Shown: in pieces, positions 8,981 through 20,382 of the stretch | How positions within the stretch are numbered: the first letter of the stretch is position 1 | Layout: each line of letters starts with the position of its first letter | Source of the DNA: Novakomyces olei | Lineage: Eukaryota > Ascomycota > Novakomycetes > Novakomycetales > Novakomycetaceae | Direction: 5' to 3' | NCBI GenBank assembly: GCA_016906335.1 | Contig: JADEYG010000002.1 | Coordinates: 62,001-126,000 of the forward strand | DNA length: 64,000 nt | Translations under genes and position numbers: made by a program | Notes under the pieces: generated by a model | Told to the model about the DNA's origin: nothing | The model's database searches: none | What the model saw: only the letters and a program-made list of their open reading frames with translations

Positions 8981-11815
8981 TTGGTTACAAATCCACCAAG
9001 CAAATCGCCTATAATGAGACCAGTGATTGCAACATACGAGCCAATCGACCCACACAAGAAGTACAATATCAAAAAGTGGTATCCAAGCAAGAAGCTAATG
9101 ATGCCCTTAAAGCTGAAAATTGATGGACTTCTACACGCCAAAATGATATCAATTTCTACAGAAGAGCCAAGTGCCATATTATTTCCTATTCCTAAAGATA
9201 AGGACATGGTCAACAAGCTCACAGATCCAAAAGAGATCAAGAATTACCTGCGATTTGTCAATGACGCTAGACCTCGGAATGCGAACATGAAACGCTTTTA
9301 CATTCAGGTTCCTCGCATTGACGTTGTAGTTCAAGATATTGCCAGGGCAAAATACAGAACTAAGATTGACTTGAAGGAAGCTTTCTTCCAATCTAGAATA
9401 CAGCCTGGGCAAGAACATTATACGGCATTTTGGACGCCATTTGAAATATACCAATGGAATGTGATGCCACAAGGAGATCGAAACTCTACTGCTATACAAC
9501 AGCAGCTGATGGAGGAACTATTCAGACCTTACATTGGCATTTGGATGACAGTATATGTTGACGACATCATCATATACGATGACGATGTCCAAGAAAACTT
9601 GGATCACCTAGTGATTGTCTTTGGAATAATGTCTAAATGGGAACTATACGCTAGGCCAGCCAAAACCTTTCCATTCTGCAAAAGCTTTGTGGTACTAGGC
9701 AGACAGATCAGTGATGAAGGAATCAAAATGACTGAAAAATCAAGAAACTCCATACTACGACTAGAAACTCCAAAGAACATGAAACAAATACAGAGACTGG
9801 TGGGCATGCTAAACTGGATTTCAACGTTCATACCCAATTTATCGTCACACATCTCAACATTCACTGAAATGAAGGAGTTTTCCTGGGATGAAACTAAGCA
9901 GAAAGGATTTGACAAAATAAAGTCTGCAGTTCAGCAAGACATAATACTCAAGCCATTTAACCCAGAGCCTCTGAACAATGGAACAGAGAAATTATTCATG
10001 GGAATAGATGCCTCTCTGGTGGGCACTGGAGGTTGGCTAGGTCAAGGAAAAGAATGGCAAACATGCAGAATAATTGGGTTTACCTCTAAGAAACTTGGAA
10101 TAGCAGAATCCCACTATCCAGTTCACGAACTTGAATATCTAGCATGCATCAGAGCATTGGAGCATTTCGAAATATATGCTAGAGGATATCAGGTAAATTG
10201 TTTGACAGACAATAAAGCATTAAGTCGTCTTTTTTACTCGAAGAACGTTATGCTGTCGCGACGTCATCTACGATGGATGGATTTTTTGAATGAATTTGAC
10301 ATCAATATTATACACGTGCCAGGAACACTTAACGTCTTAGCAGACTTATTGTCACGCTCTCATTCACACTCAAAGGTCGCTGGAATCTCTATTGAACAAA
10401 CCCCAAATACAGATATAGATGTAGAGATACACAATCTCTATCTAAAGGATACATATTGGGCAGAAATACTTGCAATATTGAAAAGCAACGAAGAAAATCC
10501 AGATACCGAAAAACTTAAATCAAGATATTGTCTCAAAGATAATCTCATTCACCTCAAATTTGATGACCGAATCTGTATTCCTTCAGGCTTCACAAACAAG
10601 ATAATACAAGAACTTCACGACACATATCAAGGTGGACATGGAGGCATAAATAAGACAATAGCCGGTGTTGCGCGGACTTATTATTGGCCAGCAATGGCAA
10701 AAGAAATTAAGGACTATGTAAAGTCGTGCGAGACGTGCGCTAAGAGCAAAATTACACCTCACAAGCCCATTGGTTTACTATTAGAGCTGAACATACCAAA
10801 GGCTCGATGGGAAACCATTGGAATGGATTTTATTACGGGGCTTCCGTTATCTGGAAAGGAAAAATACGATGCAATAATTTGTATTGTTGACCGACTCACT
10901 AAACGCGCGCATTTTTGGCCAACACACACAACTATAACCGCTGAAGGCACAGCAGCTCTATTCTTGGATCGATATTTCTGCTTACATGGCCTACCAAAAA
11001 TAATTATTAGTGACCGAGATGTCAGGTTTATGTCAGAATTTTGGACACACCTCACAAAGGTTCTTGAAGTCAAACTTAAACCATCATCAAGCTATCACCC
11101 ACAAACAAATGGGCAAACGGAAAGAACAAACAGGGTTCTCGAAGATTACCTACGCCTATTTACATATGCCAATCGTAACAACTTCACATGGCACAAACTG
11201 CTTTCATTTGCAGAATTCTTTTATTCCTCAAGCAAACACTCTGCTATCACGATGACTCCATTTGAAGCTGACCTAGGATACAATCCAAGAAGCTTAAGTG
11301 ATCTTGCAATGTCTATTCCACAAAGTCAAGACAATTCATCATTCCTTGAAACTCTAGCAGCCAATCAAATACTCTGTCAAGATGCCATTCGAGCTGCACA
11401 TGACTTATCAAAAATTTATGCAGACAAAAACCGACTCAACATTGAATATGAAGTCAACGACTATGTATACCTGAGTACTGCAAACATTCGAGAAATACCT
11501 GAACTATTTCAACATAACTTGACAAGAAAACTTCAATCTAAATACATTGGACCATACAAAATTGTTAAAAAGGTCAGTCCAGTGGCATATGAACTGGAAC
11601 TACCCACAAATTTAAAATATCATTCAGTTGTTCATATCTCACAACTTAAAAAGCACAGTGCAATGACTGAACAGAACGAACGTGAACAACCAAAACCAAA
11701 AGCTTTGCGACGCTATAAAGATAATACAGAACTTTATGCTATACAAAGCATAGTTGATCACGCTTGGTTCAGAGCTGACGAAAAGTCTACAACACCTAAA
11801 AAAGGCTACGCCTAA
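8981..11815 (+). pseudogene. Pol remnant of element B
   Basis: A 944-codon open stretch nearly identical to the corresponding part of element A gag-pol. It covers reverse transcriptase with YVDD, RNase H, the integrase zinc region and DDE core, and the beginning of the chromodomain. It is a fossil: gag and protease are not present with it and the coding region is not intact. Very high nucleotide identity to A shows recent common ancestry within one subfamily. Confidence 0.8.
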
Positions 11816-11943
11816 CTTTACTGAGTTCGCTGGGGAGGATACACTCCTGAAGAAGACACATGGGAGCCAAAACAACACCTACTACATTCCAGACAACTCC
11901 TCGACAACTACAATTCGACACATCTCGAATTAGTGGGGGAGGA

Positions 11944-12226
11944 TGTTAGGAGTGTAGATAATAAAAATAATTAAACATTACTTAAAGGGTCCTAAAACAA
12001 TCTAAAAACCTCGGCATTTGATTAATAATTAAGTACGCCATAGCGGAAGCTGACTCATGATTAGTCATGGCTGACTCATAATCAATCATGCCATTTCGGG
12101 CCTTCGGACAATGGATTATTAATCCGTTACAGGAGTCTATAAAAGGACACAGTTTCCCATAGTTTAGATACATACTTTTTCTATCTTTTTTTTATTTATT
12201 GGTTACAACAGTGAGTTATCCTCACA
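11944..12226 (+). repeat. 3' LTR of element B
   Basis: Begins TGTTAGGAGTG and ends CCTCACA, as in both LTRs of A, but is 283 bp rather than 294 and visibly diverged. A TATAAAAGG box lies near 12140. Copia sequence of element D follows immediately at 12227, marking the insertion junction. Confidence 0.9.
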
Positions 12227-12378
12227 CTCTCCCACTCGGGAGGAGGATGTTTCGACTTCTGTGACTGGCACTCTGGAAGACACGGAGATAATACAAACTG
12301 CTTCCACTCGGGAGGAGGAAAATACCAGCACAAATAGTCTGGACGATGACATAATGAGTACTAATAAAACGGAAAAAA

Positions 12379-14200
12379 ATGAAAAGCATGGACGCAAAGA
12401 GCAATTTAAACTCAGTAGATGTGACCGAGCTTTACGACCCAATGGAGGTCGGAGACGAGTCACTGAAAAGAAAAAGAGTGGGAGCCGAAGAATATATAGA
12501 CCCAGAGACGATTGTACTAAATGAGCTACCTCTAATTCGCCGGTCTGACAGACTTAAAGAGAAGGATCTAAAGAGGACACGTATACAACAACATAACATC
12601 TCTGGCCCATATCTGGCAAAAGACGTAATAATACCTGTAAGTGTAAAGCAGGCAATACATTCAAGACATGGCCAGGAATACAAAAGGGCTATGGAAGCGG
12701 AACTAGAGTCATTATTCGAAAAAAATGTAATTAAATCTCTAGATACAAATGAAGTTCCTAATAAAGTTGTGTCTACGAAATGGGTGTTCGCCGTGAATTC
12801 AAATCACTTAGGTGAAGTTACGAGGTTTAAAGCCCGGCTCGTTGCTCGTGGGAATGAGCAGACACAGATGATCTGGATACTTACGCTTCTACGCTTGGAT
12901 TTAAAGAGCTGCGCATGCTGTATGCACATGCTGCCATAAGAAAGGCTAAAATCCTAACACTCGACATTAAAACAGCATTTTTAAATGCGCCGATTGATGA
13001 GGAGCTATATATCAAAATAGCTCACGAAGGGGGTAATCCAGAGATATACAAAGTGCAAAAAGCACTCTACGGTTTTCGACAATCGCCACGACTCTGGTAC
13101 AACATGTACAAAGATTTTTTGGAGGACGAACTTGGCTTTTCCCGTACAGGCAAGGAGAAAATATCTTTATCAGATCTACGGGGATGTTTCTATGTGTCGT
13201 CGCTATTTATGTAGATGACACAATGGTCATCTGTGAAAATGAGAGCATGAGCCTAGCTGTGATTGAAAAAACCCAGCTCAAATTTGAGACTGATGAGGCC
13301 GAACCTATTACTAAATTCCTGGTGATTGAGACTACACAGTCGCCCACGCTGGACACTGTTTCAGTGTGCGCAAAGGAATATATTCGAAAACTATTGGTTA
13401 GATTCGAAACCGGAGAATACTATTCACAGAAGAGACCATCCAGTAAAGTGCCTTTGCTAGCAGAAGAAGGTAGCCCTGGTGCACGTTTACTAGAAGGTCA
13501 AGAAGTAAAAAGATATCAAAGCCTAGTAGGATCCTTGAGATACGTCACCACTGTTGCAAGACCCGACATTGCAAATGCAGTAAGGCGAGTATCATATGGA
13601 TTGCAAGGACCTACAGTTCACAACATGAGAATGGCAGAAAAAATATTAGGATATCTAAAGTCTACTATGAGTTTTTGTCTAACCTATCATCCTAGAAAGG
13701 ATATAGACAAACAGCTTTCGGTCTACACTGATGCAAGCTTTGCTAGCTCAGAAGACAATGGAAAGTCTTGCATGGGAATTGCTATTCTCATGGCTGAAGC
13801 TCCAGTGTATTGGGAAAGCAAGACAATCAGGGATTACAAAGGTAGGTCAATGGATACAGAGCTAGTGGCGCTATACGAGGGTCTAAATCAGGCCAGGCAC
13901 CTACACTTTATACTCCATCAATTGGAGCATAATCAACTCCAAGAAATACAAGTATTTGAAGATAACACAGGTGTTATTGAAACCCTACGACGAAACAAGC
14001 CATACGGAGGCCACCCTGCTCTCCAAAATAAGGCAGAGGCATTAAAGGCATGTGTGCAAAACCGTGAAGCAAATATATGCTATATTTGCACGGACGAACA
14101 GTTGGCAGATGGATTTACAAAGGTACTTTCAGTTAATAAAATGCAGGAATTTGTGTCACGACTAGGGATGAATTCAAATACAGGGACAGCGAACGCATGA
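12379..14200 (+). pseudogene. Copia pol remnant of element D
   Basis: Copia-type RT opens with wording such as WVFAVNSN and FKARLVARGNEQ around 12780-12860. It continues with KTAFLNAPIDEELY and the YVDD box near 13208-13220. RNase H covers about 13700-14150, including SMDTELVALYEGLNQARHL. The remnant is split over several open stretches and is a fossil. Copia elements place integrase before RT, which fits the linker-like sequence at 12300-12600. Confidence 0.8.
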
Positions 14201-14210
14201 GGAGGAGCGT

Positions 14211-14690
14211 TGGGTTAAAACATGCGTACACTAACTAACCCTAACTAACCCTATATCTAGTAGACAATTGTGTTATATATTTATGTATTTAGATATATAG
14301 ATGTTACGGGTCGGCCCGCAACTAGGTGACTCACGGCTTGAGTCCAGCCGCGACGACGAGTAATCCCCTTGGGCGGCAGATAGCACGCTGCCTTTCGATA
14401 GGGGTTCCGGTGAGTGAAGACTAAGGGAACTACAGCTAGAAACTAAGCCTATTCTCCTAAGACACCTGGAGACTTCAAGTTGTAGCTTATGATATTGCGT
14501 AGTGTAAAAAGTCTTCCTCGAAGCCTTTTATACACTACGACTCCCATGGAACTAAGTAATAGCACAAGGTGGTGCTGTATAGCACTACCTAGTGCTATGG
14601 CTATGAAATACTATATAAAACAATATAGTCCTCACCCTTAAGTAATGCAGCATTCGCTGTCTTACTTAAGGCCATGTCACACTCGTGACA
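14211..14690 (+). repeat. Probable 3' LTR of element D
   Basis: Follows a purine-rich tract (GAGGAGGAGCG) just after the pol remnant. It starts TGGGTTAAAAC and ends CTCGTGACA, about 480 bp with TG...CA ends. It contains a tandem CTAACCCTAACTAACCCTA telomere-like tract near 14233-14253. No partner LTR is in the window, so boundaries are inferred from the polypurine tract and from F sequence resuming at 14691. Confidence 0.5.
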
Positions 14691-14939
14691 ATAGATATGT
14701 CAGATAGTTCTAGTCAATGTGTTCTTGCAGTAACTAGAAGATTAAGATTAATTCTACCACACATCCGCTGTAAAAGTTTTATTTGTATTTATTATATTCT
14801 TAAGCCAGTCATATTTATTTGTAATGTGGACTCCGGCTCCGGAGTCCAGTATAAATGTAGAGTTATTCGAGGCTTTATCCTTTATTTTTCTCGTGTTCAT
14901 TGCCATAAATGCAATCTTTGGTTTATTCTTATTGCCTGG
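14691..14939 (-). pseudogene. Copia protease-region remnant of element F
   Basis: On the minus strand this piece reads a copia aspartic protease signature, FILDSGAGVHITN, near 14830-14870. It is bounded by the E insertion at 14939 (duplication CCTGG at 14935-14939) and by the D LTR at 14690. It is a fossil fragment. Confidence 0.65.
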
Positions 14940-15299
14940 TGTTAGGCCATAGTGTAGATAGTAAAAATAAAATTAAAAATGACATAATTAAATTAAATTA
15001 ATTCACTCCAAATAGGGAATTTAACCGATTTGGAGGAATATTTAATTACTAATCATTAAATCAAGCCACTGATCGGGTATCTGTATCTTATCAATGATAA
15101 GGTGATTACTAATTGATCGGTTACTTCTGATCCTATCTGATTACTAATTGATAGGAAAGTCTTGATCCTATCTCTTGGCAAATTACGAAGATAAGAGCTG
15201 AGCCTTGAAGTCTATAAAAGGACAAGGTTTTCCATAGTTTAAGGGTAGATTTAATTAATCTAAAAGTTATAACAGTGAGTAATTTCCACAGTTATAACA
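14940..15299 (+). repeat. 5' LTR of element E
   Basis: 360 bp, TGTTAGGCCAT to GTTATAACA, identical to 20370-20729 by eye. A TATAAAAGGAC box lies at 15213-15223. It shares with A the segments CTATAAAAGGAC, TTCCCATAGTTTA-like and AACAGTGAG, but little else. Confidence 0.96.
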
Positions 15300-15318
15300 A
15301 CTTTTTTCACTGCTAACA

Positions 15319-16029
15319 TTGTCAGTGAATCCGTCAGGAGACAGCCGACGGCCTCGCATTGTCTACTCTGAGACATTTGCAAATCTCTTGAAGCAGGCAA
15401 AAACCGATCCAAAGGTTGTTGTCTCGGCTGGCTCTATCCGCCGAAGCAATACACCTAAGGATAAGGATAAAACCTCTGTGTCTGGACTTACCGACCAGAG
15501 TGCCCACTCAGAGAAAAATACCTCGATTCATCAATTGAATAAGAGGAAAGAAAGAAACGCTCGCCGATCGCAGGCATTCAAAGAGCGTAAACTCAACGAT
15601 CGAATTTCCAAGGGGCCTGAATCAATTGCTGCTATTGCGGCAAAGGTGCTCAGAAAACCTCCTCCACCAGCGCCGAGACTTGGTCCTTACCCAGCTCTTA
15701 CAGCTCCTTCAGTTTCGCCGGCCACTATTTCTACTACAACTCCTCGTTTACCTCTATCAGCGGAAGAAGTTTTTCGAAAACAAGCGCACTGGACAAGCAA
15801 AGCGGCGGCCAATCTACGTTACGAGGAAACATACAACAAATTGGTGGCCAATCGCATTCAAGAGCTACACAATAGGAAGAAAACAAAATATCTTCTGGAC
15901 AACATCGTTGAGGACAGATTCAAAATTCGTCTCTACAGAGGAGAAGATCCAAACAAAGTTGAGAAGGATTATTACGATCACTTGAAAAGTGGACAGCAAT
16001 CACCAGCGTTTTTTAATACTTTGTATTAG
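15319..16029 (+). CDS. Element E ORF1, homologue of element A ORF1
   Basis: About 236 codons, unrecognised product. It matches A ORF1 in the N-terminal block (FANLLKQAKTDP), the basic block (ERNARRSQAFKERK), a proline-rich middle and the C-terminal block (KKTKYLLDNIVED, GEDPNKVEKDYYDHL). The middle is freely diverged while these blocks are almost fixed, the pattern of purifying selection. There is no ATG at the head of the frame; it opens with TTG/GTG/CTG codons. A 66-bp gap separates its stop from the gag-pol ATG. Confidence 0.6.
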   Translation: MSVNPSGDSRRPRIVYSETFANLLKQAKTDPKVVVSAGSIRRSNTPKDKDKTSVSGLTDQSAHSEKNTSIHQLNKRKERNARRSQAFKERKLNDRISKGPESIAAIAAKVLRKPPPPAPRLGPYPALTAPSVSPATISTTTPRLPLSAEEVFRKQAHWTSKAAANLRYEETYNKLVANRIQELHNRKKTKYLLDNIVEDRFKIRLYRGEDPNKVEKDYYDHLKSGQQSPAFFNTLY

Positions 16030-16095
16030 TCTTTTATATTTAATATATTTAATTCTTTATCAATTTAATTTAAATTGATTAAAATATATTCTAAA

Positions 16096-19000
16096 ATGGA
16101 CTTCAAAATCAAGCTGCCTGAACCAGCAAAGCTGAATGGTCATTCAATGACCCATAGGGAGTTCCAATCATGGAGAGGCTCTATGGTTAAATGGCTGACA
16201 TATGCCAAAGCAGGAGGCAGTGTCACCGGGATTTCAGATATAGACTTAATTAGCATGTTCCTCGAATCGAACGCTACAATCTATGCTGAAGAACTCAGGG
16301 ACAATGCTAGTGTAACGACAGATCAGATGCTTGATCATCTGGAGCGAAGCATTGTACCCAACGACTATTTACCACGCGCTTACAGCAAGTTTGTTACCTT
16401 CGCTCAAGGAACAAAAAGCATTAGCCAATATGCCACGCAACTTAAATTGAAATCAATGGAACTAGAAATAGTTAACGAAGCCATCTTGATTCAACAATTC
16501 ATCCATGGGCTAAATGAGAGAACAAAGCCTCAAATAATGGGATCTTTGAGAAGTGCATTTGGAAACCAGTCGGGAAACAACACAGGAATGACGAAATGGA
16601 AATGGCAAAGTGTGGTTGATGTGGCAACAGGCTACGATTTTACTGCAACAAGACCATACGTAGGAAACATGAATCCTAAACAAGGCAACCAACAAACTGA
16701 AACAAAGGCAACTACTTCTGAGAAGAAAGAACCAGAGAAGCCAGCCCTCAGAACAAGATGTACCTTTTGTCGCCGCACTGGGCACACGTACGAGCAATGC
16801 TTTAAACGAAAGAATCAATCAACCATCAGTGCTCTTAAAGAAGATTCTGGAATAGTTAGCGAAGAAATCAAACTTGATTACAATTGTTCTGCTGTCCAAA
16901 ACACAAACCAACAATTTCTAGTTAATTTACCTGTGGAAATAAATGATAAAAAAATCAAATGTCAGGTCCTGATTGATACTGGAAGTGATATTGACGTTAT
17001 TGACTCAAACTTTTGCAATGTTCACCGACCAACATACAAAGAAAGTGACCACAAAATTCAAATGGCCTTTCAAGGATCGAAAACTGTGAGCAGATATATG
17101 GCCAAAGTCATGTTCAAGGGGAGCGAGTTAAATTGCGCCGTTGCAAGACTTAGAACTTCTGATCTATTGATTGGCATGGGAACACTAAGTAAGCTTGGGG
17201 CAATTGTGAACACTCGCAAACGACATATACAATGGCAGGACGATGCAAATGAAAGAAGGTTTGTCAAGCCAGAAGTACTTCCTGTAGTCAGCTCAATAAC
17301 AATTGATTACAACAAGAGAATTGAAGTCCAACAAGTTACAAATGAGGACTTGGTTGACCCAGAAAAAGTACTGCAGATACTTCAAGACAAGTTTGATCAA
17401 ACTTTGATCAAGGATCCTCCAAGCAAGTTGCCTATAATGAGACCTGTGGTTGCTACATATGAGCCAATTGATCCAGAAAAAAGGTATAACATAAAAAAGT
17501 GGTACCCAAGCAAAAAGCTTATGTTGCCTCTGAAAGTAAAGATTGATGAGCTTTTAGAGGCAAAGATGATCTCAATCTCTAGCGAAGAACCTAGTGCAAT
17601 ATTGTTTCCAATTCCCAAAGACAAAGAAATGGTTAACAAGCTAACAGATCCTAAAGAAATAATTAAATATTTGAGATTTGTTAATGATGCTCGACCTCGC
17701 AATGCAAACATGAAGCGTTTCTACATTCAAGTACCACGTATTGACATAGTTGTACAAGACATTGCCCGAGCAAAATACAGAACTAAGATTGATTTGAAGG
17801 ACGCTTTCTTTCAATCAAGAATACAACCCGGACAGGAACACTACACGGCATTCTGGACACCATTTGGGATATATCAGTGGAACGTCATGCCTCAAGGAGA
17901 TCGTAATTCCACTGCTATACAGCAACAACTTATGGAGGAGCTCTTCAGACCTTACATTGGAATATGGATGACAGTCTATGTCGATGACATAATAATATAT
18001 GACGATGATGTCCAAGCACATCTGGACTATCTGGTGCTAGTTTTTTGTATTATGTCAAAGTGGGAACTATACGCGAGTCCAACCAAAACATTTCCGTTTT
18101 GCAAGAACTTTGTTGTGCTGGGGAGACAAATTAGTGATGAAGGAATCAAAATGACTGATAAATCAAAAAACTCCATACTGCGACTGGAACCACCAAAGAA
18201 TATTAAGCAAGTACAAAGATTGGTTGGAATGCTGAATTGGGTTTCAACGTTCATACCAAACTTATCCTCACACATTTCAACATTCACTGAGATGAAGGAG
18301 TTTTCTTGGGACGAAACAAAACAAAAAGGCTTTGATAAAATCAAGAAAGCAGTTCAGCACGACATAGTACTTTCACCATTTGACCCTGAGCCCCTGAATA
18401 ATGGTACAGAAAAACTATTCATGGGAATAGATGCTTCACTAGTTGGTACAGGTGGATGGCTAGGACAAGGACAAGACTGGAGAAAATGCAGAGTAATAGG
18501 CTTCACGTCGAAAAAATTAGGGATAGCTGAATCACACTATCCTGTACATGAACTTGAATATCTTGCATGCATACGAGCTCTTGATCATTTTGAAATATAT
18601 GCTCGAGGTTACCAAGTCAATTGTTTAACAGACAACAAAGCTCTGAGTCGCCTCCTTTACTCCAAAAATGTTATGCTTTCACGAAGACACCTTAGATGGA
18701 TGGATTTTTTGAATGAGTTCGATATTAATATTATTCATGTTCCTGGAACTGAAAATATCTTGGCTGATCTACTTTCAAGAACACACGGAAAAACAGCTGA
18801 TGTAGGTGCAATTTCCGTACAAATCTCGCCCCAGAATAATTTAAAATTTGAGCTGGCCTACGAAAAGGACAAACATTGGTCCAAAATACTCACTATTTTG
18901 AAAAATCCAAACAATTTTGCAGACAACGAAAGCGTAAAAATCAAATCGCGCTACTACATCCAAGACGGTATAATACATCTCAAATACGATGATAGAATCT

Positions 19001-20382
19001 GCCTACCAACAGATTTCACAAACATCATAATAAGAGAATCACATGACACCTACCAAGGAGGGCATGGAGGCATAAAGAAAACAATAGCAGGCGTAGGCCG
19101 CAAATACTACTGGCCAGGTATGGCAAAAGAAATAAATGAATATGTCAGATCATGTGAAACGTGTGCTAAAAGCAAAATTATACCTCAAAAGCCAATTGGA
19201 CTATTGCAAGAACTCGATATACCGAGTAATCGTTGGCAAACAATAGGCATGGACTTCATCACTGGACTACCAGCTTCGGGGACTCAAAAGTTTGATGCTA
19301 TAATTTGCATAGTTGATCGTCTAACCAAAAGAGCTCATTTCTGGCCCACGCACACAACTGTAACAGCACAAGGAACTGCACAGCTATTTTTGGAAAGATA
19401 CTTCTGTCTACACGGCTTACCAACTGCAATAATAAGTGACAGAGATGTAAGATTTATGTCTGAATTTTGGCAGACACTTACAAAAATTCTTCAAATCAAA
19501 CTGAAGCCATCATCAAGCTATCACCCACAGTCCAACGGTCAAACCGAACGTACAAATCGTGTATTGGAAGACTATCTTCGTCTTTTCATTTATGCCAATA
19601 AAAACAACTTCAGCTGGCACACATTATTATCGTTTGCCGAATTCTTTTACTCTTCAAGCCAACACTCCGCCATATCAATGACACCCTTTGAGGCGGATCT
19701 TGGCTACATCCCACGCAGTCTTACTGACTTATCAATGCCCGAAACACCGAACAAAGATACTTCCTCTTTTATAAACACTCTGGAGGCCAACAAAATTCTT
19801 TGTCAAGATGCTATCAGAACAGCACATGATTTATCAAAAATCTATGCGGATGAAAAGCGACTAAATGTTGAATATAATGTTAATGACCTGGCTTATTTAA
19901 GCACAGCCAACATACGAGAAATACCGGAGCTATTCCACGATGTTCTCACACGAAAATTACAATCAAAATACATTGGTCCATTCAAAATTATTCAAAAAAT
20001 CAGTCCTGTTTCATATGAATTGGAACTACCAACATCCATAAAATATCATCCCGTTGTTCACATTTCTCAATTAAAGAAACATCATCCAATGAACAGTCAC
20101 AACACCAGAGAACAACCTAAGCCTAAAGCTCTGCGACGCTACAAAGACAACACAGAATTATATGTAATTAAACAAATCGTTGATCATGGATGGTTCAAAG
20201 GATCTAAAAAATCCAATACACCGAAACAGGGGTATAAGCTTTTATACCGAATCCGCTGGGAAGGCTATGGACCTGAAGACGATACATGGGAACCTAAATC
20301 TCACTTGGCTAACTCAACCAACCTGCTGAACAACTACAATTCGACACATCTCGAATCAGTGGGGGAGGATGTTAGGCCATAG
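16096..20382 (+). CDS. Element E gag-pol polyprotein with C-terminal chromodomain
   Basis: A 1428-residue single frame starting at the ATG equivalent to that of A (MDFKIKLPEP); an in-frame ATG 21 bp upstream exists but is not conserved. Gag capsid is followed by the zinc knuckle CTFCRRTGHTYEQC, protease (LIDTGSDIDVID) and RT (YVDDIIIYDDD). Next come RNase H, integrase (CETCAKSK; GMDFITG; SDRDVRF; NGQTERTNRV) and a chromodomain (YRIRWEGYGPEDDTWEP). All catalytic motifs are present. It would supply shell, protease, reverse transcriptase and integrase for the element. Confidence 0.94.
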   Translation: MDFKIKLPEPAKLNGHSMTHREFQSWRGSMVKWLTYAKAGGSVTGISDIDLISMFLESNATIYAEELRDNASVTTDQMLDHLERSIVPNDYLPRAYSKFVTFAQGTKSISQYATQLKLKSMELEIVNEAILIQQFIHGLNERTKPQIMGSLRSAFGNQSGNNTGMTKWKWQSVVDVATGYDFTATRPYVGNMNPKQGNQQTETKATTSEKKEPEKPALRTRCTFCRRTGHTYEQCFKRKNQSTISALKEDSGIVSEEIKLDYNCSAVQNTNQQFLVNLPVEINDKKIKCQVLIDTGSDIDVIDSNFCNVHRPTYKESDHKIQMAFQGSKTVSRYMAKVMFKGSELNCAVARLRTSDLLIGMGTLSKLGAIVNTRKRHIQWQDDANERRFVKPEVLPVVSSITIDYNKRIEVQQVTNEDLVDPEKVLQILQDKFDQTLIKDPPSKLPIMRPVVATYEPIDPEKRYNIKKWYPSKKLMLPLKVKIDELLEAKMISISSEEPSAILFPIPKDKEMVNKLTDPKEIIKYLRFVNDARPRNANMKRFYIQVPRIDIVVQDIARAKYRTKIDLKDAFFQSRIQPGQEHYTAFWTPFGIYQWNVMPQGDRNSTAIQQQLMEELFRPYIGIWMTVYVDDIIIYDDDVQAHLDYLVLVFCIMSKWELYASPTKTFPFCKNFVVLGRQISDEGIKMTDKSKNSILRLEPPKNIKQVQRLVGMLNWVSTFIPNLSSHISTFTEMKEFSWDETKQKGFDKIKKAVQHDIVLSPFDPEPLNNGTEKLFMGIDASLVGTGGWLGQGQDWRKCRVIGFTSKKLGIAESHYPVHELEYLACIRALDHFEIYARGYQVNCLTDNKALSRLLYSKNVMLSRRHLRWMDFLNEFDINIIHVPGTENILADLLSRTHGKTADVGAISVQISPQNNLKFELAYEKDKHWSKILTILKNPNNFADNESVKIKSRYYIQDGIIHLKYDDRICLPTDFTNIIIRESHDTYQGGHGGIKKTIAGVGRKYYWPGMAKEINEYVRSCETCAKSKIIPQKPIGLLQELDIPSNRWQTIGMDFITGLPASGTQKFDAIICIVDRLTKRAHFWPTHTTVTAQGTAQLFLERYFCLHGLPTAIISDRDVRFMSEFWQTLTKILQIKLKPSSSYHPQSNGQTERTNRVLEDYLRLFIYANKNNFSWHTLLSFAEFFYSSSQHSAISMTPFEADLGYIPRSLTDLSMPETPNKDTSSFINTLEANKILCQDAIRTAHDLSKIYADEKRLNVEYNVNDLAYLSTANIREIPELFHDVLTRKLQSKYIGPFKIIQKISPVSYELELPTSIKYHPVVHISQLKKHHPMNSHNTREQPKPKALRRYKDNTELYVIKQIVDHGWFKGSKKSNTPKQGYKLLYRIRWEGYGPEDDTWEPKSHLANSTNLLNNYNSTHLESVGEDVRP

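Larger units (their letters stand above)
3212..12226 (+). mobile_element. Element B: broken Ty3/gypsy copy, split by element A
   Basis: B is a sibling of A. A short piece of its pol (3212-3327) lies left of A. The remainder (8955-12226: RT, RNase H, integrase, chromodomain region and 3' LTR 11944-12226) lies to the right. The left piece is cut by the LTR of C at 3211. B is broken, with several lesions including missing segments and the loss of everything upstream. Its 3' LTR differs from that of A by several percent, so B is older than A. On the right it adjoins element D. Confidence 0.85.
12227..14690 (+). mobile_element. Element D: broken Ty1/copia element, 3' part
   Basis: Plus-strand copia pol (end of integrase/linker, RT and RNase H) followed by a probable 3' LTR (about 14211-14690). 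Its 5' part is missing from the window because element B adjoins at 12227. The coding region is broken in a few places. On the right, minus-strand sequence of element F resumes at 14691, so D appears to have inserted into F. It is older than A and E. Confidence 0.75.
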
